A stretch of DNA of 64,000 bases. Origin: Micractinium sp. NFX-FRZ (Eukaryota > Chlorophyta > Trebouxiophyceae > Chlorellales > Chlorellaceae). Made by a program: the position numbers and the translations under genes. Positions 12,701-23,651 of the stretch are shown here, one piece after another (within the stretch, counting starts at the first letter, position 1; every line of letters starts with the position of its first letter). The notes under the pieces were generated by a model, which did not search any database, had not been told where the DNA came from, and was given only the letters and a program-made list of their open reading frames with translations. Location: assembly GCA_029339195.1 (NCBI GenBank), contig JAPTJF010000077.1, positions 62,001 to 126,000 of the forward strand, read 5' to 3'.

Positions 12701-13418
12701 GCACCTGCCCGCCGTTCTCCCCACCGCCGCCGGCGATGAACTGCTCCGTGGCTCCTGCGCTGTCGGCAGCCTTGCCGCCGCGCGCCCAGTGGCAGCAGGC
12801 GCAGCAGCGGCAGCAGCTGATGCAGCAGCCCACGAACATCCAGACCAGGAAGATGAAGAAGCCCAGCAGGCCCAGCACGCCAAACACGATTCCGGGGATC
12901 AAGGACGGCACCACCTTCTGCAGAGGGGACGGGGCGGGAGGAGCGCAGGTTCCTGGGGGGCAAGTCGGGGCGGGAACAGCGGGCAGCAACAGCGGGGAAC
13001 CGCAGCGTCGAAAGGCGGCGCTGTGCAGAGCAGACACGCGGCAGGGGGAGATGCGGTGGGCAGCACAGGGTGGGCGCTGCGGGGCGGCCCCAGTTATTAC
13101 CCCCAGGGCTGTGCCTGGGGCGGGAGCCTGCCCCGCGGGCTGCCCTGCCAACCCTGCACCCTTGCTCTCCCACTTGCATCAAACACATAGGTGTTGGCGT
13201 CGGTCAGATTGAAGTACTGCCCCCGCGACTGCCAGTTGTCAGCAAAGTCGTCAACACTAAAGGAACTGCAGCAGGTGCAGGAGGGAAGGCAGGTGGGGCA
13301 TGTTGTGAGCGTACTTGAGCGCACCGCCTGGCGCGTGGCCCACCCACCATCTCCAGCCTGCTTTATGCACCCACCTGCACTCCGGGATGTATGGAGTGAT
13401 GCGCTCCACAAGCGCCAT
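6709..13418 (-). CDS. Multi-pass membrane protein, tweety-like topology
   Basis: This long split gene encodes a polytopic membrane protein resembling the plant relatives of tweety/prominin proteins. Starting at ATG 13418 (MALVERITPYIPEC), coding segments are recognisable near 13265-13175, 12950-12706, 12451-12233, 11590-11483, 11092-10937, 10596-10515, 10207-10071, 9312-9198, 8604-8460, 8253-8200, 7845-7786, 7603-7531, 7278-7162 and 6862-6709 (ending GPTGTYVVA, stop). Predicted helices are GIVFGVLGLLGFFIFLVWMF with a Cys-rich flank, FYIALALAVVGVSAWGLAAS, a helical pair from FGVLILLAAVTALAVWF, and MWVAWTVAGCLSFVLALLSS near the C-terminus. Several N-x-S/T sites (NLTDA, NLTDD, NASL, NANVT) fall in the predicted lumenal or extracellular loops. 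Some exon joins remain approximate. Function is not known. The assignment rests on topology and is moderate. Confidence 0.6.
8571..8854. repeat. Duplicated acceptor/exon-start segment
   Basis: The exon start at 8604-8571 (minus strand; AVFLVKVYIGQ) has an upstream near-copy at 8854-8821 (AVFLVEVYIGQS). The copies are about 250 bp apart and each follows an AG. The upstream copy is not followed by the rest of the exon. It could act as an alternative acceptor or be decayed. Confidence 0.75.
9654..10112. repeat. Five-copy array of a splice-donor/exon end
   Basis: The exon end coding LLMLLGTG with its donor (real copy at about 10069-10112) is repeated at about 9654, 9752, 9849 and 9983. Each copy keeps the core cccagcagcatgagcag (plus strand) and a matching flank ccacagcagggcc. 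Spacing is about 87-134 bp. The extra copies lie inside the intron of the tweety-like gene and present decoy donors on the minus strand. Confidence 0.85.
11835..12255. repeat. Donor-anchored tandem copies in intron
   Basis: The exon end/donor at 12190-12255 is duplicated almost exactly at 11934-12000, sharing a block of more than 50 bp that begins ctctcaaccagaaggccag. More diverged copies lie at about 12065-12120 and 11835-11890. All lie in one intron of the minus-strand tweety-like gene. Confidence 0.8.
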
Positions 13419-14356
13419 GGCTCTTGTGCGTCGGCAAAGCTAGGGGGGGCAGCTGCGCCGTATCGGCAGCTTAGCGGCGGCGGTGACGCCGGTTCCACTT
13501 GAGTACAAATCTGGCGGCGGTGCGCCGGCAGCAAGGGATAATACGTTTCCGTCTGAAGCAATCAAATACCGCGCTCAGGGTGCTGCTGACAAGCTAGGCA
13601 GGGCGGGCGGGACGCGTCGCAGTCCAAACCCCGTGGCAGTCCCGCGGTGATGGCGCGGAGATGCCGGAGAGTTACTACACGAGTCAAGGAACCGTTTGCA
13701 AGGGCAGGTCCTGCGTTTGAGCTACATGCTGCGCATGCCGTGGCGGCGGCGGCGAGTCACCCACCGCCCTACCTTCGGCCTACCTCCGCCGCGGCCCCTC
13801 TCGCTGTCAAACCCCTGCCAGACCGCAACACGTCCACCCACACATCCTCTAGTCAAGTTGCAAGATTTACAAGCCCATGAGCAGGGAATGGTGAGGGCAG
13901 AAGGCCCCCTATGATCCAGCCCGTTGATCCAGTACAACACACACTCCAAGAGCACCTGCTCAGGCGTGCCGTGCCGCTCGGCGCGTGCTGGCGCACTCCC
14001 TCTGCTTGCTTGACTGCTCTGCCTGTCTGCCTGCCTGGTCACCGCCTACGGCTCGTCCCCTGCCTCATCGCCCCCACCACCCCCCGCCGCCCCCGTCTCA
14101 TATCTGCACTTGGGGCACATGGGCGGGGATTGCTGTGGGAGTGCCGAAACGCTTGACTCAAGGATGCGTTCATGCAGAGGCATCTCATGACAAGCGGGTG
14201 CACCACAGCTCGCGGACACATAGCCAGGACAGTGCAGCTCCTCCCGCTATCCACGCCCACAGCACAGCCCCAGCACATGTGCAGCACAGCACAGCATGCA
14301 TGGCAGCGCAGTTCAACAACCAACCAACGTGCACGGCATCCCCATGCTGCCACCCC
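13419..14356. other. Intergenic, upstream of tweety-like gene
   Basis: This stretch lies between two minus-strand genes and should hold the promoter of the tweety-like gene (right of 13418) and the 3' UTR of the glycine-rich gene. The ORFs present are short, overlapping and lack domain features. No upstream coding exon could be supported. Confidence 0.45.
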
Positions 14357-15529
14357 TCACGGGTCCACATGCTCATCCGCTGAGTACATCCCCGCCTTGC
14401 CCTCGGTCGCAAAGCGGGCCGTCTCGGCGCTGCAGCATGGGCGGGCGTGGGAGCCAAGGTGCGCGCTCTTTACATGCCGGGTGGAGCTGTGGAAGGGCTG
14501 GGGTTGGACTTAGTGCTAGTTTACCACTCAGGCAAGCGATCTGGGCAGGCTGGGAGGCTCAGTGGACGGTGGAGGGACTGAGCTGGAGCAGGTGAGCAAC
14601 GTGTGAGTCACCTCCACAGACACAGCAGTGGGCAGCACCCAAAGCCTCTTGGAAGTTGCACCGCGCCCCTGCCAGCCCACCTGGCGCCTGCGCCCTGTGC
14701 GCCCGTATTGCCCAGCCCGCTGCTGTAGCCGGTGTTGCCTCCAGCGATGCCTGTGGCGTGTGCCTGGTTGGCGTAGCTGGGGGCATCTGTTTGGCGATTA
14801 GCAGGAGAGCCACCGAGGGGCAAGAGGGGGCAGTGAGGGACAAAGAGCATCAGTTGGAAGGGATGCCACGGAGCCACAGGTCATGCGGCCTGCAACCACA
14901 TGTGCTTCATGCAGTAAATGACAGGAACCCTGCCACAGGGCTCTGCCTGCTGCCACCCCCGGTCCTGATCCCACGCTGCCCCTACCCCAGCCCTGCCTCC
15001 TGCCCCCTTCCCGCCGCCCCTCCCACCTGCGGTGGTGTGCCCAAACCCGCTGGCGCCCAGCAGCCCTGTCTCTGGCTCCTCCCTGCCGCCGCCGTACCGG
15101 CTGCCACCATAGTCGCCAGCGCCGCCCACCACGCCCGTGCTCCCGTGGTAGCCTGTGTCCCCCATGGCGGGGCCCCCGCCACCAGCGCCCCCCATGCCGG
15201 CCAGGCTGGTCGCAGCCAGGTCGCCACCGCCAGTCATGCCGCCCATAGCTTGGGGCATGGGCCCGCCGGCAGAGGCTGCCACCCCGCCGCCGCCGCCGCC
15301 GCCGCCGCTGCCCGCGGCCCGCTGCCTGCCCTCGGGGCCAGAGTTCGTGATGGAAGGGTAATCGTAGGGCCTGCATCGGGGCAGGCAAGGCTTCTTTACA
15401 ATTTCTGCGCGCAACCGGAGGGCTGAAAGGCGGGTAGTGCTGACGTGCTGTGGAAGCTGGGGAGGCTCACCCCTTGATGCCCCCGCCAGCGACCTGGGTG
15501 CCGGACTCTGTGGTGCCCGTTTTGCTCAT
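14357..15529 (-). CDS. Small glycine-rich hydrophilic protein
   Basis: Four exons join in phase: about 15529-15472 (MSKTGTTESGTQVAGGGIKG), 15368-15030, 14789-14681 and 14433-14357 (ending FATEGKAGMYSADEHVDP, stop). The product is about 190 residues. It is rich in Gly, Ser, Ala and Met-Gly patches, with almost no hydrophobic stretches and no signal peptide or TM helix. The exon-2 start GPYDYPSITNSGPEGRQRAAG is the least repetitive, most protein-like part. The composition resembles hydrophilin/LEA-type proteins, but no family motif was recognised. A plus-strand gene diverges from it 578 bp away. Confidence 0.6.
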
Positions 15530-16106
15530 GGCTCTGAGACACCTGCTTTGTGAAGAGTAGAGCGATCGACAGCAGGCATGCCAAGGGAGCCGGGGCTACC
15601 CGTGAATGGAAGGGTGACAACAAGGCGCGGCGCCCCGTCAGCGGCACTTGGAAGCAAGAGCACCATGGTGGTGCCGCGGTCCTGCCGATCGCACCTGCCA
15701 GCGAAGGTACATCTGCTTGATCGAGACTCAGCAGACACCACAGTCCAGCCAACAACACAGTGCAGAAAGTCGGACGCCAAGCAGCAGCAGCCTGCGCCTC
15801 CTGTGGCGGCAACCCTGGCCTGAACCCCACTGGCATCGCTGGGGGAGTGGCAACTGCAGCAGCCGGCTGGCGCCAACGGCAGCAGCAGGGCGCTGGAGGC
15901 TAGGCGGTGCAGCAGAAGCGGGCATCCAAGGGAGATTGCGGTGCAAGGTATGCTTCCGAACGGGATCGCTCATGTGCCCCCTCGTACACAGCGCTGCTCA
16001 ATTGACAAGCCTACTGCGAGAGCAGATGCCCTGGTATCTGCGCCTGTTGCCGCCAGACTGCAGCGCGGCCTGTCCTCCCATCTACCGCCCCCCGTCTGCC
16101 TCATAG
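15530..16106. promoter_or_regulatory. Divergent promoter region
   Basis: This spacer lies between the glycine-rich gene (-) and the unknown 290-aa gene (+). It holds both 5' regions. No convincing core promoter motif or upstream exon was found. Confidence 0.4.
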
Positions 16107-17702
16107 ATGCCTGCAGCGGTCGCCAGGGGACGCATGCAGGCAGCGGCTGTTGCAGCAGGAGACGAGCAGGCAGCGCCGGACGCGGCGGCGGCACCCATGG
16201 GGGTCAAGCTGCCTCAGGTGAGCCCCCATTGCATTATGTCGCGTGATGCACCGCTGCTGCCCCACACCTGGCGCATGGGGGCAGCACGCGCCAGCTCTGC
16301 TGCGCATGCTGCATGCCTACGAGGTCATGCCCAGCATGCGACTTGCTGCCACTCTACCCTCAGTTCCAATCCCTGCCCACCTGCCCCCCAACCCCGCCTT
16401 CCCCTTCCTTCATTCCTTGTGCAGGAGTGGCAGGCCCTCTTGGGCCCGCGCTGGATGGAGCGCATCGAGGCACACAACCTGCCCCCCATGGCCCTGCGCT
16501 CCCAAGACAAGCCTGGGTCCACCACCAAGCACACCCCTGAGCTGATCGAGCTCAACCGCCGCATGATGGCGGGCATCGGCTGGCGGCAGCTCTACAAGTG
16601 CTTCCACTGGCGGCGCGACACCCAGCACTCTGCGTATGTGAGCGTTATGTTTGCCTTGACGGGGCAGCGTGGGGCTGGCAGTGCCCTATGCTGGGTGTGG
16701 TTTGAAACGGCAGATTGAAGGGGCGGCGTGCTGTTGGCAGTGCAACGTGTGCTGGTTGATTGACAGCCATGCTGCGATGCAGGCTTGGGCATTGGCACTG
16801 CTGCTGCGGCGCTCCCTCCGGGTGGCATGATGCAATGCACAGTTTCCACCCAGCACGCCACACTGCTCCAGCAAGGGAGCAGGCACAGAGGGCAGGTAGC
16901 CCCGGGCAGGCGCTCCATGCCTGCCAGTGACTTGGCTGCTCGGCGCTGCTTTCCTGACCCCTCAAGTGCTGCAGGTGTCTGAGGTGAGGCGGGCAGCGCT
17001 GCAGCTGGCGGGAGCTGTTGGGCGCGGCTGGCTGCCAGCTGTGCTGGAACATGCAGACGGAGAGGAGGAGGAGGGAGGGGCTGGTGAGGAGCAGGAGGAG
17101 CAGGTGCACGCTGGGTGTGCGCAGCTGAACGAGTGGGTGCTCGGCGCCTATGTGCAGCAGCCAGCAGCGGCAGATGGGGCGGCGGCAGCGGGCCCCACCG
17201 TGCTGCAGCCCTACATGGCGATCCTGCTGGACGTCAGGATGGGAGCCCGGCAGTCGGCATCTAGCGCTGTGGAGAATGCGCTGCTGACCCAGATCATGCT
17301 GTGAGTGTGCTGCCTGGGAGATGGGCCTTGGTTGTGCCTGCCCGCCTCCCTGCATGCCTGCCTGCATGCCTGCCATTGGGTGCATTCATGTTGCCTCTGT
17401 GCGGCACATCCGCTTCATCCTACACTTTACCCTCTACCTCACTGCGTGCCTGTTTCTCCTCTCCCCCCGTTGATTGCAGGCGTGCGCCGCGCCTGGTGGC
17501 CGCCGAGTTTGACCGCCTGCGGCAGAAGCACGGCGCCGCCGCCTTCTCCGGCAACAAGGACGGGAGGCCGGCACGCAGGGCGCTGCTGCGGGCGCTGCGC
17601 GACCCCGACTGCGGCATCAGCTGGCTGGCAGCCCCCAAGGTGCTGACACCTGATGGCAAGCTGGACGTGGCGGCGCTGACCTGGCGCCCGCTCTTCTGCT
17701 GA
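16107..17702 (+). CDS. Unrecognised 290-aa protein
   Basis: Four exons join without phase conflict: 16107-16217, 16425-16637, 16975-17300 and 17480-17702. They give 290 residues. An Ala-rich leader (MPAAVARGRMQAAAVAAG) is followed by a charged helical region (EWQALLGPRWMERIE, LIELNRRMMAGIGWRQLYKC). An acidic linker (EEEEGGAGEEQEEQ) follows, then a hydrophobic stretch YMAILLDVRM and a basic C-terminal part (EFDRLRQKHG, RPARRALLRALRD). The clean exon phases, sense-strand bias and AG/GT borders support a real gene. The leader could be an organelle presequence, but that is only suggested by composition. No domain was recognised. Confidence 0.7.
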
Positions 17703-18244
17703 GCTGCTGGGCGCTCAGGAGGAGCGGGGCACACCTGGCGGCAGCGCTGCTGGCTGCCTGGCTGGCGCGGCCAGTTGGGGGCTGGTCGTTCTTTCTGACT
17801 CTCCCCGGTCCCTCGTTTTGGCTATTGTTGGCTCCAAGGGCGCAGCAGGCGGCAGCTGGCGGGGTCCCGCTGCTCCGGCTCTGCCTGCTTCACTTTCAAT
17901 GTCCCTGCTACCTCTACAGATGCTTCTGCCTGTACACTGCTTTGTGAGAGCTCGTGTCTCAACCTTAGCTGCCTGATTGGACCCTCAACACCGGTTGTAT
18001 CACTAGCCGTATTGTGATGATGCAGCACCCACTTGTCGTATTTGTATCAATGGCCACGGCAGCACAGCGGGGGCTGGGACATGCAGGGCTCCACCTCCCC
18101 CAGCACCGCGGCCGCCCCGGGACTGTTGCTGTGCAGCTCTGTCCCTGCTCTTGGGTTGAGTGCAAAGCCCAGGCTGCTGTTCAGTAAGAGTGTGAGATCA
18201 CGGCTTACAGGTTTGCTGGCTGACAACCAATTCCTGCCTGAAAC
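17703..18244. other. Convergent 3' spacer
   Basis: This stretch contains the 3' UTRs of the 290-aa gene (+) and the RbfA gene (-). The only clear signal is a minus-strand TGTAA at 18205-18209. No ORF is supported. Confidence 0.5.
18205..18209 (-). terminator. TGTAA poly(A) signal, RbfA gene
   Basis: A minus-strand TGTAA lies about 36-40 nt beyond the RbfA stop codon. TGTAA is the usual chlorophyte polyadenylation signal. Confidence 0.5.
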
Positions 18245-19914
18245 CTACCGCCGTCGCCCCCGCTGCTGCTGCCGCTGCTGCGGCCGCCGCTGGGGCTTCC
18301 TCCGCTGCTGCCCCGCCCCTTCCAGTGCCTGCCACCCGCCTGCCGCGCCGCCCTCGTCCCCATCCGCGCCCTCCGCCGCTGCTGCTGCTGCTGCTGCTGC
18401 CTCTGGCTGTGCATCCCCGAATTCCTCGGCATCTAGCTGAGCAAACACATCTTCAATTTGCTGCTGCTGCTGGGTGAGGCCGTCATGGCGGAACTCCAGC
18501 AGCGGCACGTTGCGCACTTTGAGGGCCGCTGCCACCACAGACCGCAGCCGCGGCGCCCTGCAGAGCACGTGGAGAAATGACGTACGAGAAGTGAGGCAAT
18601 GGCGTGAGAGGGCGGGGCGGGATGTGAACGTCAGTGTTTCGCTGTGAGGCATGCTTGCCGGGGCTGGCAGCATGAGCACGCCAGCAAGGCACACCAAGGC
18701 GCACCAAGGCGCACAAGCACAGGCAAGCAGCACGCAGGTGGCATGCAGGCAGCGGCAGTAGCGGCACATGCAGGCACTATATGCCTCACTGGCGTTGCAG
18801 CTCGGCGTGCAGCGGGCCCGGCTGCCCTGCAATGCTGTCCCACTGAATGAAGGCCTTGAGGTTGTCGGGGGACATGCGCACGTCCTGCGGGTGGGGAGGG
18901 AGCGGTATCAAATGTTTCTAAAAATTGAAAACAGGTTATTTGCTGAAGCTGTACTGACAAATCCAACATGTAGGTAAGCGAACGCCGGCAGAGAGGGGCG
19001 GAAGGAGGGTGGTGCGGTGTGGCGGGGCAGTGAAGCAGCATGTTTGGAAGGGGGCAGGGGGGCAGGGCAGGGTGCTGAATGCCCCCCAGCCGCCGTTCCT
19101 GAGCTTCCCACAGGGGCAGGCGCTCCACCCACCTTGATGCCAGGCGGCACACCCATCTCAGGCAAACTGCCCCCCAGCCACAGGTGGTCCAGCTGCAAAG
19201 AGCAGGGCCCCATACTAACCTTGACAGCAAACCCCAGGCGCTGCACAAGCGCATCCCTCAGCCGGTCGTCATGCAGCAGCGCCGTCTCTAGCGCACGCTG
19301 CAGCTTGCCGGCAACTGCGGCGGGAGCCAAGGGAAGGGCGGGTGGCCAGTGTGAGCGAGTGTGCTGTGCTGCTATGGTGGGCATGCATAGGCGCGCCAAC
19401 GGGTGTCAGAGATTGCACAGCATTCAGAGTTGTGCGGGGCCAGGCAGCATGCCAGAGGGGACAGTGGTGCGAGCTGCCCATGCAAACATAAAGTGGTGGC
19501 AGCAGGCCACTCACATTTCTGCTGGTTCCTGCTGGCTGGCCACAGCACCTCGGTTGCCGACCTGTGGTCACAGGCGTGTGTCTTGACAACAAGCAGTAAG
19601 ATGGGTGGACGCCCCGCGGGGCAACCGGCGGCAGTGACAGTGGCCCTGGCGGCCGTGGCGCGTCTCGCACATGCGGCTGCACTGTTCGCCCAGGCCGAGT
19701 TCTCCTCCACTTGCCTGAACTTTGGGTCGAAGCCGGGCGGCTCCCGCTCCTGCTCGCTCTCTTCACTGCTGTTGCCTGCGGCGGCAAAGCCCCGCCGACC
19801 TGCTGTTGCTTCTAAAATTGCGGAGAAAGCTGGAGTGAATGTCCTTATGCTGAGTAGCTGCGCAAAGGGGCGCAGGAGAGCGCCGGCAGCAGACATGCCT
19901 GAAGAAGTCGACAT
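18245..19914 (-). CDS. RBFA: Ribosome-binding factor A, probably mitochondrial
   Basis: RbfA binds the small ribosomal subunit and assists late rRNA maturation. The N-terminus (MSTSSGMSAAGALLRPFAQL, then GRRGFAAAG) is basic, Ser/Ala-rich and lacks acidic residues, as in mitochondrial presequences. Coding blocks are 19914 to about 19670, about 19311-19134 (KLQRALETALLHDDRLRDAL, RLGFAVK), 18884-18797 (DVRMSPDNLKAFIQW) and about 18558-18245. The last block contains VVAAALKVRNVPLLEFRHDG, the RbfA C-terminal strand, then an Ala-rich and QQQRGRRR tail. DVRMSPD corresponds to the V-(S/T)-D-V-x-V-S-P-D core motif of the family, and RNVPLLEF to the R-x-x-P-x-L-x-F motif. The 3' end of exon 1 is not fixed. 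An in-frame 27-nt GT...AG segment lies at 19219-19193. Confidence 0.75.
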
Positions 19915-20407
19915 GCAATGCTCAGGAGCTGTGAGTTATGAGATCAAGGGCACGTGTCGACGCCCGAATCCATAGCTGCGGTGAGGGCTCGCATGCATGC
20001 ATCACCAGTCCTCCCGCCAGCTCAGCGCCGGCAGCGTGTGCACAAGAGTGCTGTGGGGGTTATTACAGGGGTTTGCAGGTTGGCGCAGCATGCATGTTCC
20101 AAATTGGATGCAATACAGAGATAAAAGCATTGGAGAGGGGGTAGCACAAGGGGAGAAGGATTTGGGCGGGCGTTCCCTGAGGGCAGGGGCGGGGGCGCCG
20201 CGTGCAGGTGAGGGGAGTCACACAAGAGTTCGCTAAGCTTGTTTCTGTGAGTGAGTAAGCACATTTCGTTTCCGAGGCATGCAGTACTGGGGGCGTGTAT
20301 GTATGGGCCAGGGAGTGGGAGCCCTTCAGCTCCAAGGGGTCAGGAAGACATTGAGGCCGGGCTTGGCAGAGGGGAGGCGGCCAGCCTCACCCATGGGGGC
20401 CAGATTC
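19915..20407. other. Spacer between universal stress protein and RbfA genes
   Basis: Both neighbours are on the minus strand, so this stretch holds the 3' UTR of the universal stress protein gene and the promoter of the RbfA gene. A minus-strand TGTAA lies at 20063-20067. Nothing else was recognised. Confidence 0.45.
20063..20067 (-). terminator. TGTAA poly(A) signal, universal stress protein gene
   Basis: A minus-strand TGTAA lies about 340 nt past the stop codon at 20408-20410. That distance is plausible for a chlorophyte 3' UTR. Confidence 0.4.
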
Positions 20408-22841
20408 TCAAGCAGACGCGCGGTGGATGAACACTGCAGCGGGGCAGCGGCATAGGAAGAGTTCAGGGGGCACCGTCTGCCTTATGGGGCACGAGAATCA
20501 CAGGTGTGCACCCAGGTGGCACCCACATGCAGCGGCAAAAGCGAGGAAGCCCTGGCGAGCGGCAGGCCACGCGCCGGATACCACCATTGCTGACCTCGCT
20601 GCTGCGTGCTGCTGAGCACCCACAGCCCTCTCACTCACCGGTGCAGGGGGCGTGGTGAGCCACATAGTCAGAGACAGAGCCCAGGCCCACCATGCCCAGG
20701 AACCGGCGGCGGAAGGCGCCCAGGCCGCGGCTGCAGCAGGGGGGCAGGGCGGGGCGGGGCATGGCGGCGAGCAGAGGGATGAGCAGGCGGCTGGGGGTTG
20801 GGAGGGGCACGCAACACGTGTCGCCGGCAGGTTTTACAACTTTGACGAATGCGCCGGCGCTGGGGTGTGCTTGCCGGGGCAAGAGCGCTGGGCAGGAACG
20901 TGCTGTGCAGAACCCCATCGGCACATTGCACCGCGTTCCCTGGCCGGCACAACCGGCTCCAGTGCCCGGACCCCAACTTGAGGCCTCAAAAACTCATGTT
21001 CAGTCACCTGCCAATCACCACGGCGTCGGCCTTTTGGGAGCCAGCATAGTCTGAGATCGTGCGGCCCACGTCACCGGCTGCAGGCAGTCGGGCGGGGGTG
21101 GGCGGCAGGGGCGGGTGAGGCGTGCAGCGCTGGCATCCCTTGTCGTGCCAGCTCGTGCCCATGCCCAACTCTCCCAGCACTACTGGCACCGCCAGCACCA
21201 GGGGCGAGGTTGCTTATGTGTGTGCGGCCGAAGGTAATGTGTAACAACAGGTGCTGCGTGCGCAAGCGGGAGGCTCACAGGTGGACGTGTTGGAGGGCAG
21301 CGGCACGATCTTGACGTTGCCGGGCTTCACGCCGTGCTCTGCCAGCAGCGTGTCGCGCAGCTTGGCCAGGTAAGCCTGCAGGTGGAGGGAGAGCAATTGG
21401 TGGGCAGGGAGGGAGGGGTTCAGGCGAGGTATTGTGCCATTCTTGATTGTGCAGGGAGAAGCCAGGGGGCCAAGGGCGCAGCTCAATGCGGCGACGAGGG
21501 CGGCAGCATAGAGCAGCACGTGCGGGTCATGTGCGGCCTGTTGCAAGGAGGAAAGCACCAGCTCAAGCACAAGCAGGCCGGCAGGCAGGCGCACCTTGCT
21601 GGTCTCCAGGGTCTGGGGGTCCACCTCGGCCTGCAGCAGGCGGGGAGAGGAGAAGGGGGAGGGCAGGGGGGAGGTGCATTGAGAGGCGCAGGGGAGGGGA
21701 GGTGATTCAGGGCATGCTGCAGGAGAGGGCGGTGGTACCTGGCAGGCATGCAGAGCAGAGAAGCAGGCGGGAGCAGGCATGCCGATGCGTGCTTTAAGCG
21801 TGCTCCAGGGCGGCCCACCCTCGCCCACCACAGCTGACGGCGCCCGCTCCCCACCTTGCCTCCCGCCATGATGCCGCCCTCGCCGCTGTTCAGGTCAGCC
21901 TGGGAGGCCGAGCTGCCGTCCAGAACCTGAACAGAGGGAGAGGAGGCAGCCCGGACGTCAGCACAGCGTGTGTCCCCCTCCACTGCACACAGCGGCAAGG
22001 CCGGCAGACAGGATCAAACGAGCCTGCCTGGGCAGGCCAGGCCAAACTCTAGACGTGAAAGCGTGCGCCAGCGTGCGGGCAGCGCGCCGCCCTGGTCAGC
22101 GCAGGGCCGGTGCGTAGAGCCAGGACGAGTTACTGGAATATACATCTGTCACAACTAGCAAACCTTGTTCCAACTCAAAGAAGAAGAAAAAAACTATCTA
22201 AAAATAATTCAACAGGGGATACCGCAGGCGGTGGCCTCACCTGCACCAGATGGACCTGCTGGCCCCGGTGCAGCAGCGTCCTGGCAGCCCAGGAGACAGT
22301 GTCAGCTGCGGGGGTTGCAGGGGGAGGGGCCGGAAGGGAGGGGGATCTGCCAGGGGAGGAGGAGTGCAGGACGGGTGGGCGGTATCCAGCTGCCAGAGTG
22401 AGGCCGCCAGGAGCAGCCCAGGGTTGCTGGGTGGGGTTGCCTGTGCGTCGGGTCCAGCACACTGCAGTGAACACCCTGCTGTCTGGCTGGTGCCAGGTGG
22501 GTGACCGCTCGCTGGCCGTGCCTCGCTTTGTGCAGCGCTGCGCAGCACGGGCGCTAGCGCCGCGACACAGCGCCACTGCTGGCGGAGAGCGCCAGCACCG
22601 GCGGCACCCGCGGACCCAATGCACCAAACCAGGCCACCGCGTCCCCCGTTGCCTCGCCCTGGCTCCTTCGCCCGTCCTGTAAACACACTTGCCTGCAAAA
22701 GGCGACGTCGCCCTGATCGCCCACCGCCCACCGACCCAAAAGCAAACCCAAGTCCTCACCGCTGGTTTGCGAGTCGTCGACACTCAAGACAACCAGCTCG
22801 TTGCTGGTAGGGGCAGCGGTGGACGAAGTGGCGTTGCCCAT
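20408..22841 (-). CDS. Universal stress protein (UspA domain)
   Basis: This is a single-domain UspA-fold protein, the ATP-binding type. Exons join in phase: MGNATSSTAAPTSNELVVLS VDDSQTS (from 22841); DTVSWAARTLLHRGQQVHLV (about 22310-22240); VLDGSSASQADLNSGEGGIM (about 21927); AEVDPQTLETSK; AYLAKLRDTLLAEHGVKPGN; GDVGRTISDYAGSQKADAVV IG; SRGLGAFRRRFLGMVGLGSV SDYVAHHAPCT; and VFIHRASA, stop (20408). The Asp of VLSVDDS and the G-x-x-G-x(9)-G-S type loop (GSRGLGAF...GLGSVSDY) are the nucleotide-binding hallmarks. The N-terminus MGNATS fits the N-myristoylation pattern, suggesting membrane anchoring. An unusually AT-rich stretch (about 22160-22215) lies in intron 2-adjacent sequence. Confidence 0.88.
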
Positions 22842-23651
22842 TGTGGCGTGTTGGAGCCCTTGATCTGCTGAGTTCCCTTGAGGTCTGAGGTGTGTTGCGG
22901 TGTGCGGAGGAGCGGGATGGGGCAGAGAAAGACGCAGAATTAGAGCGCCGCAGGCCGCGTGCCCATGTTTGGCGATCCCCCAGGTGTGGCGGCGCGCCCC
23001 AAGCTTGCGGATCCCCTCATGCAGTGCAATCCCTCTGTCCACCAAACGGCCTCAACTCAAACGGACTGCTGCGATGGAGGCTGGGGTGGGTCTGTAAGGC
23101 GCACAGTGGCCCGCGGCGCTCCCGCCCGCTCCCCTCCCGCCGCATACCTTGCGCCCCTCACCGCACCTAGCCCGCCTGTGCGTGTGCAGAGTAGTGTTCC
23201 TGCTCGTCTTAAACACAAGACGTAAGGAACAGGCGCGTGCTTTATCAGTAATCAACAATTGCTGGGGAGGAAGGGCGTGGTGCAGGGGAGTACAAACATA
23301 AGCAAACAAACAAACTGAGAAAGGGGAGGCAGCATTGCAAGCTTGCTTGCTGTAAAGAAGGGGAAACGGGAAGCACAAGAAGCCAAGCCATGCGGTGGGA
23401 TGAGAGCGGTGCGAGTGCGATTAATGCTGACAGACGTTTGTGTTTTTGTTTGGTTCGATCAAGGGGTTTGCCTGGTTTTCGCTGGCACCCTGGACCGTGC
23501 GTCACGGCATGGACCCAGGCCTGCCGCGCAGGGTACCCCACATGTGTGCCGGCCGGCCGGCCGGCCGCCAGCCTGATGCCGCTGCTCCGCCTGGCCACGC
23601 GCTTTCAGTTGCGCCAGCCGCTGCCAGCAGCATTTCCAGCAGTGTCGGCGG
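22842..23651. other. Spacer with promoter of universal stress protein gene
   Basis: These 810 bp lie between two minus-strand genes and hold the 5' region of the stress-protein gene and the 3' UTR of the receptor kinase gene. A ccggccggccggccgg run lies at about 23550-23566. No coding exon could be supported. Confidence 0.4.

Noticed and set aside
11626..13212. 528-aa plus-strand ORF
   Set aside because: It runs antisense across several exons and introns of the tweety-like gene and shows no domain. Its repeated QPEGQLRPPP-type peptides are the intron tandem copies read in another frame.
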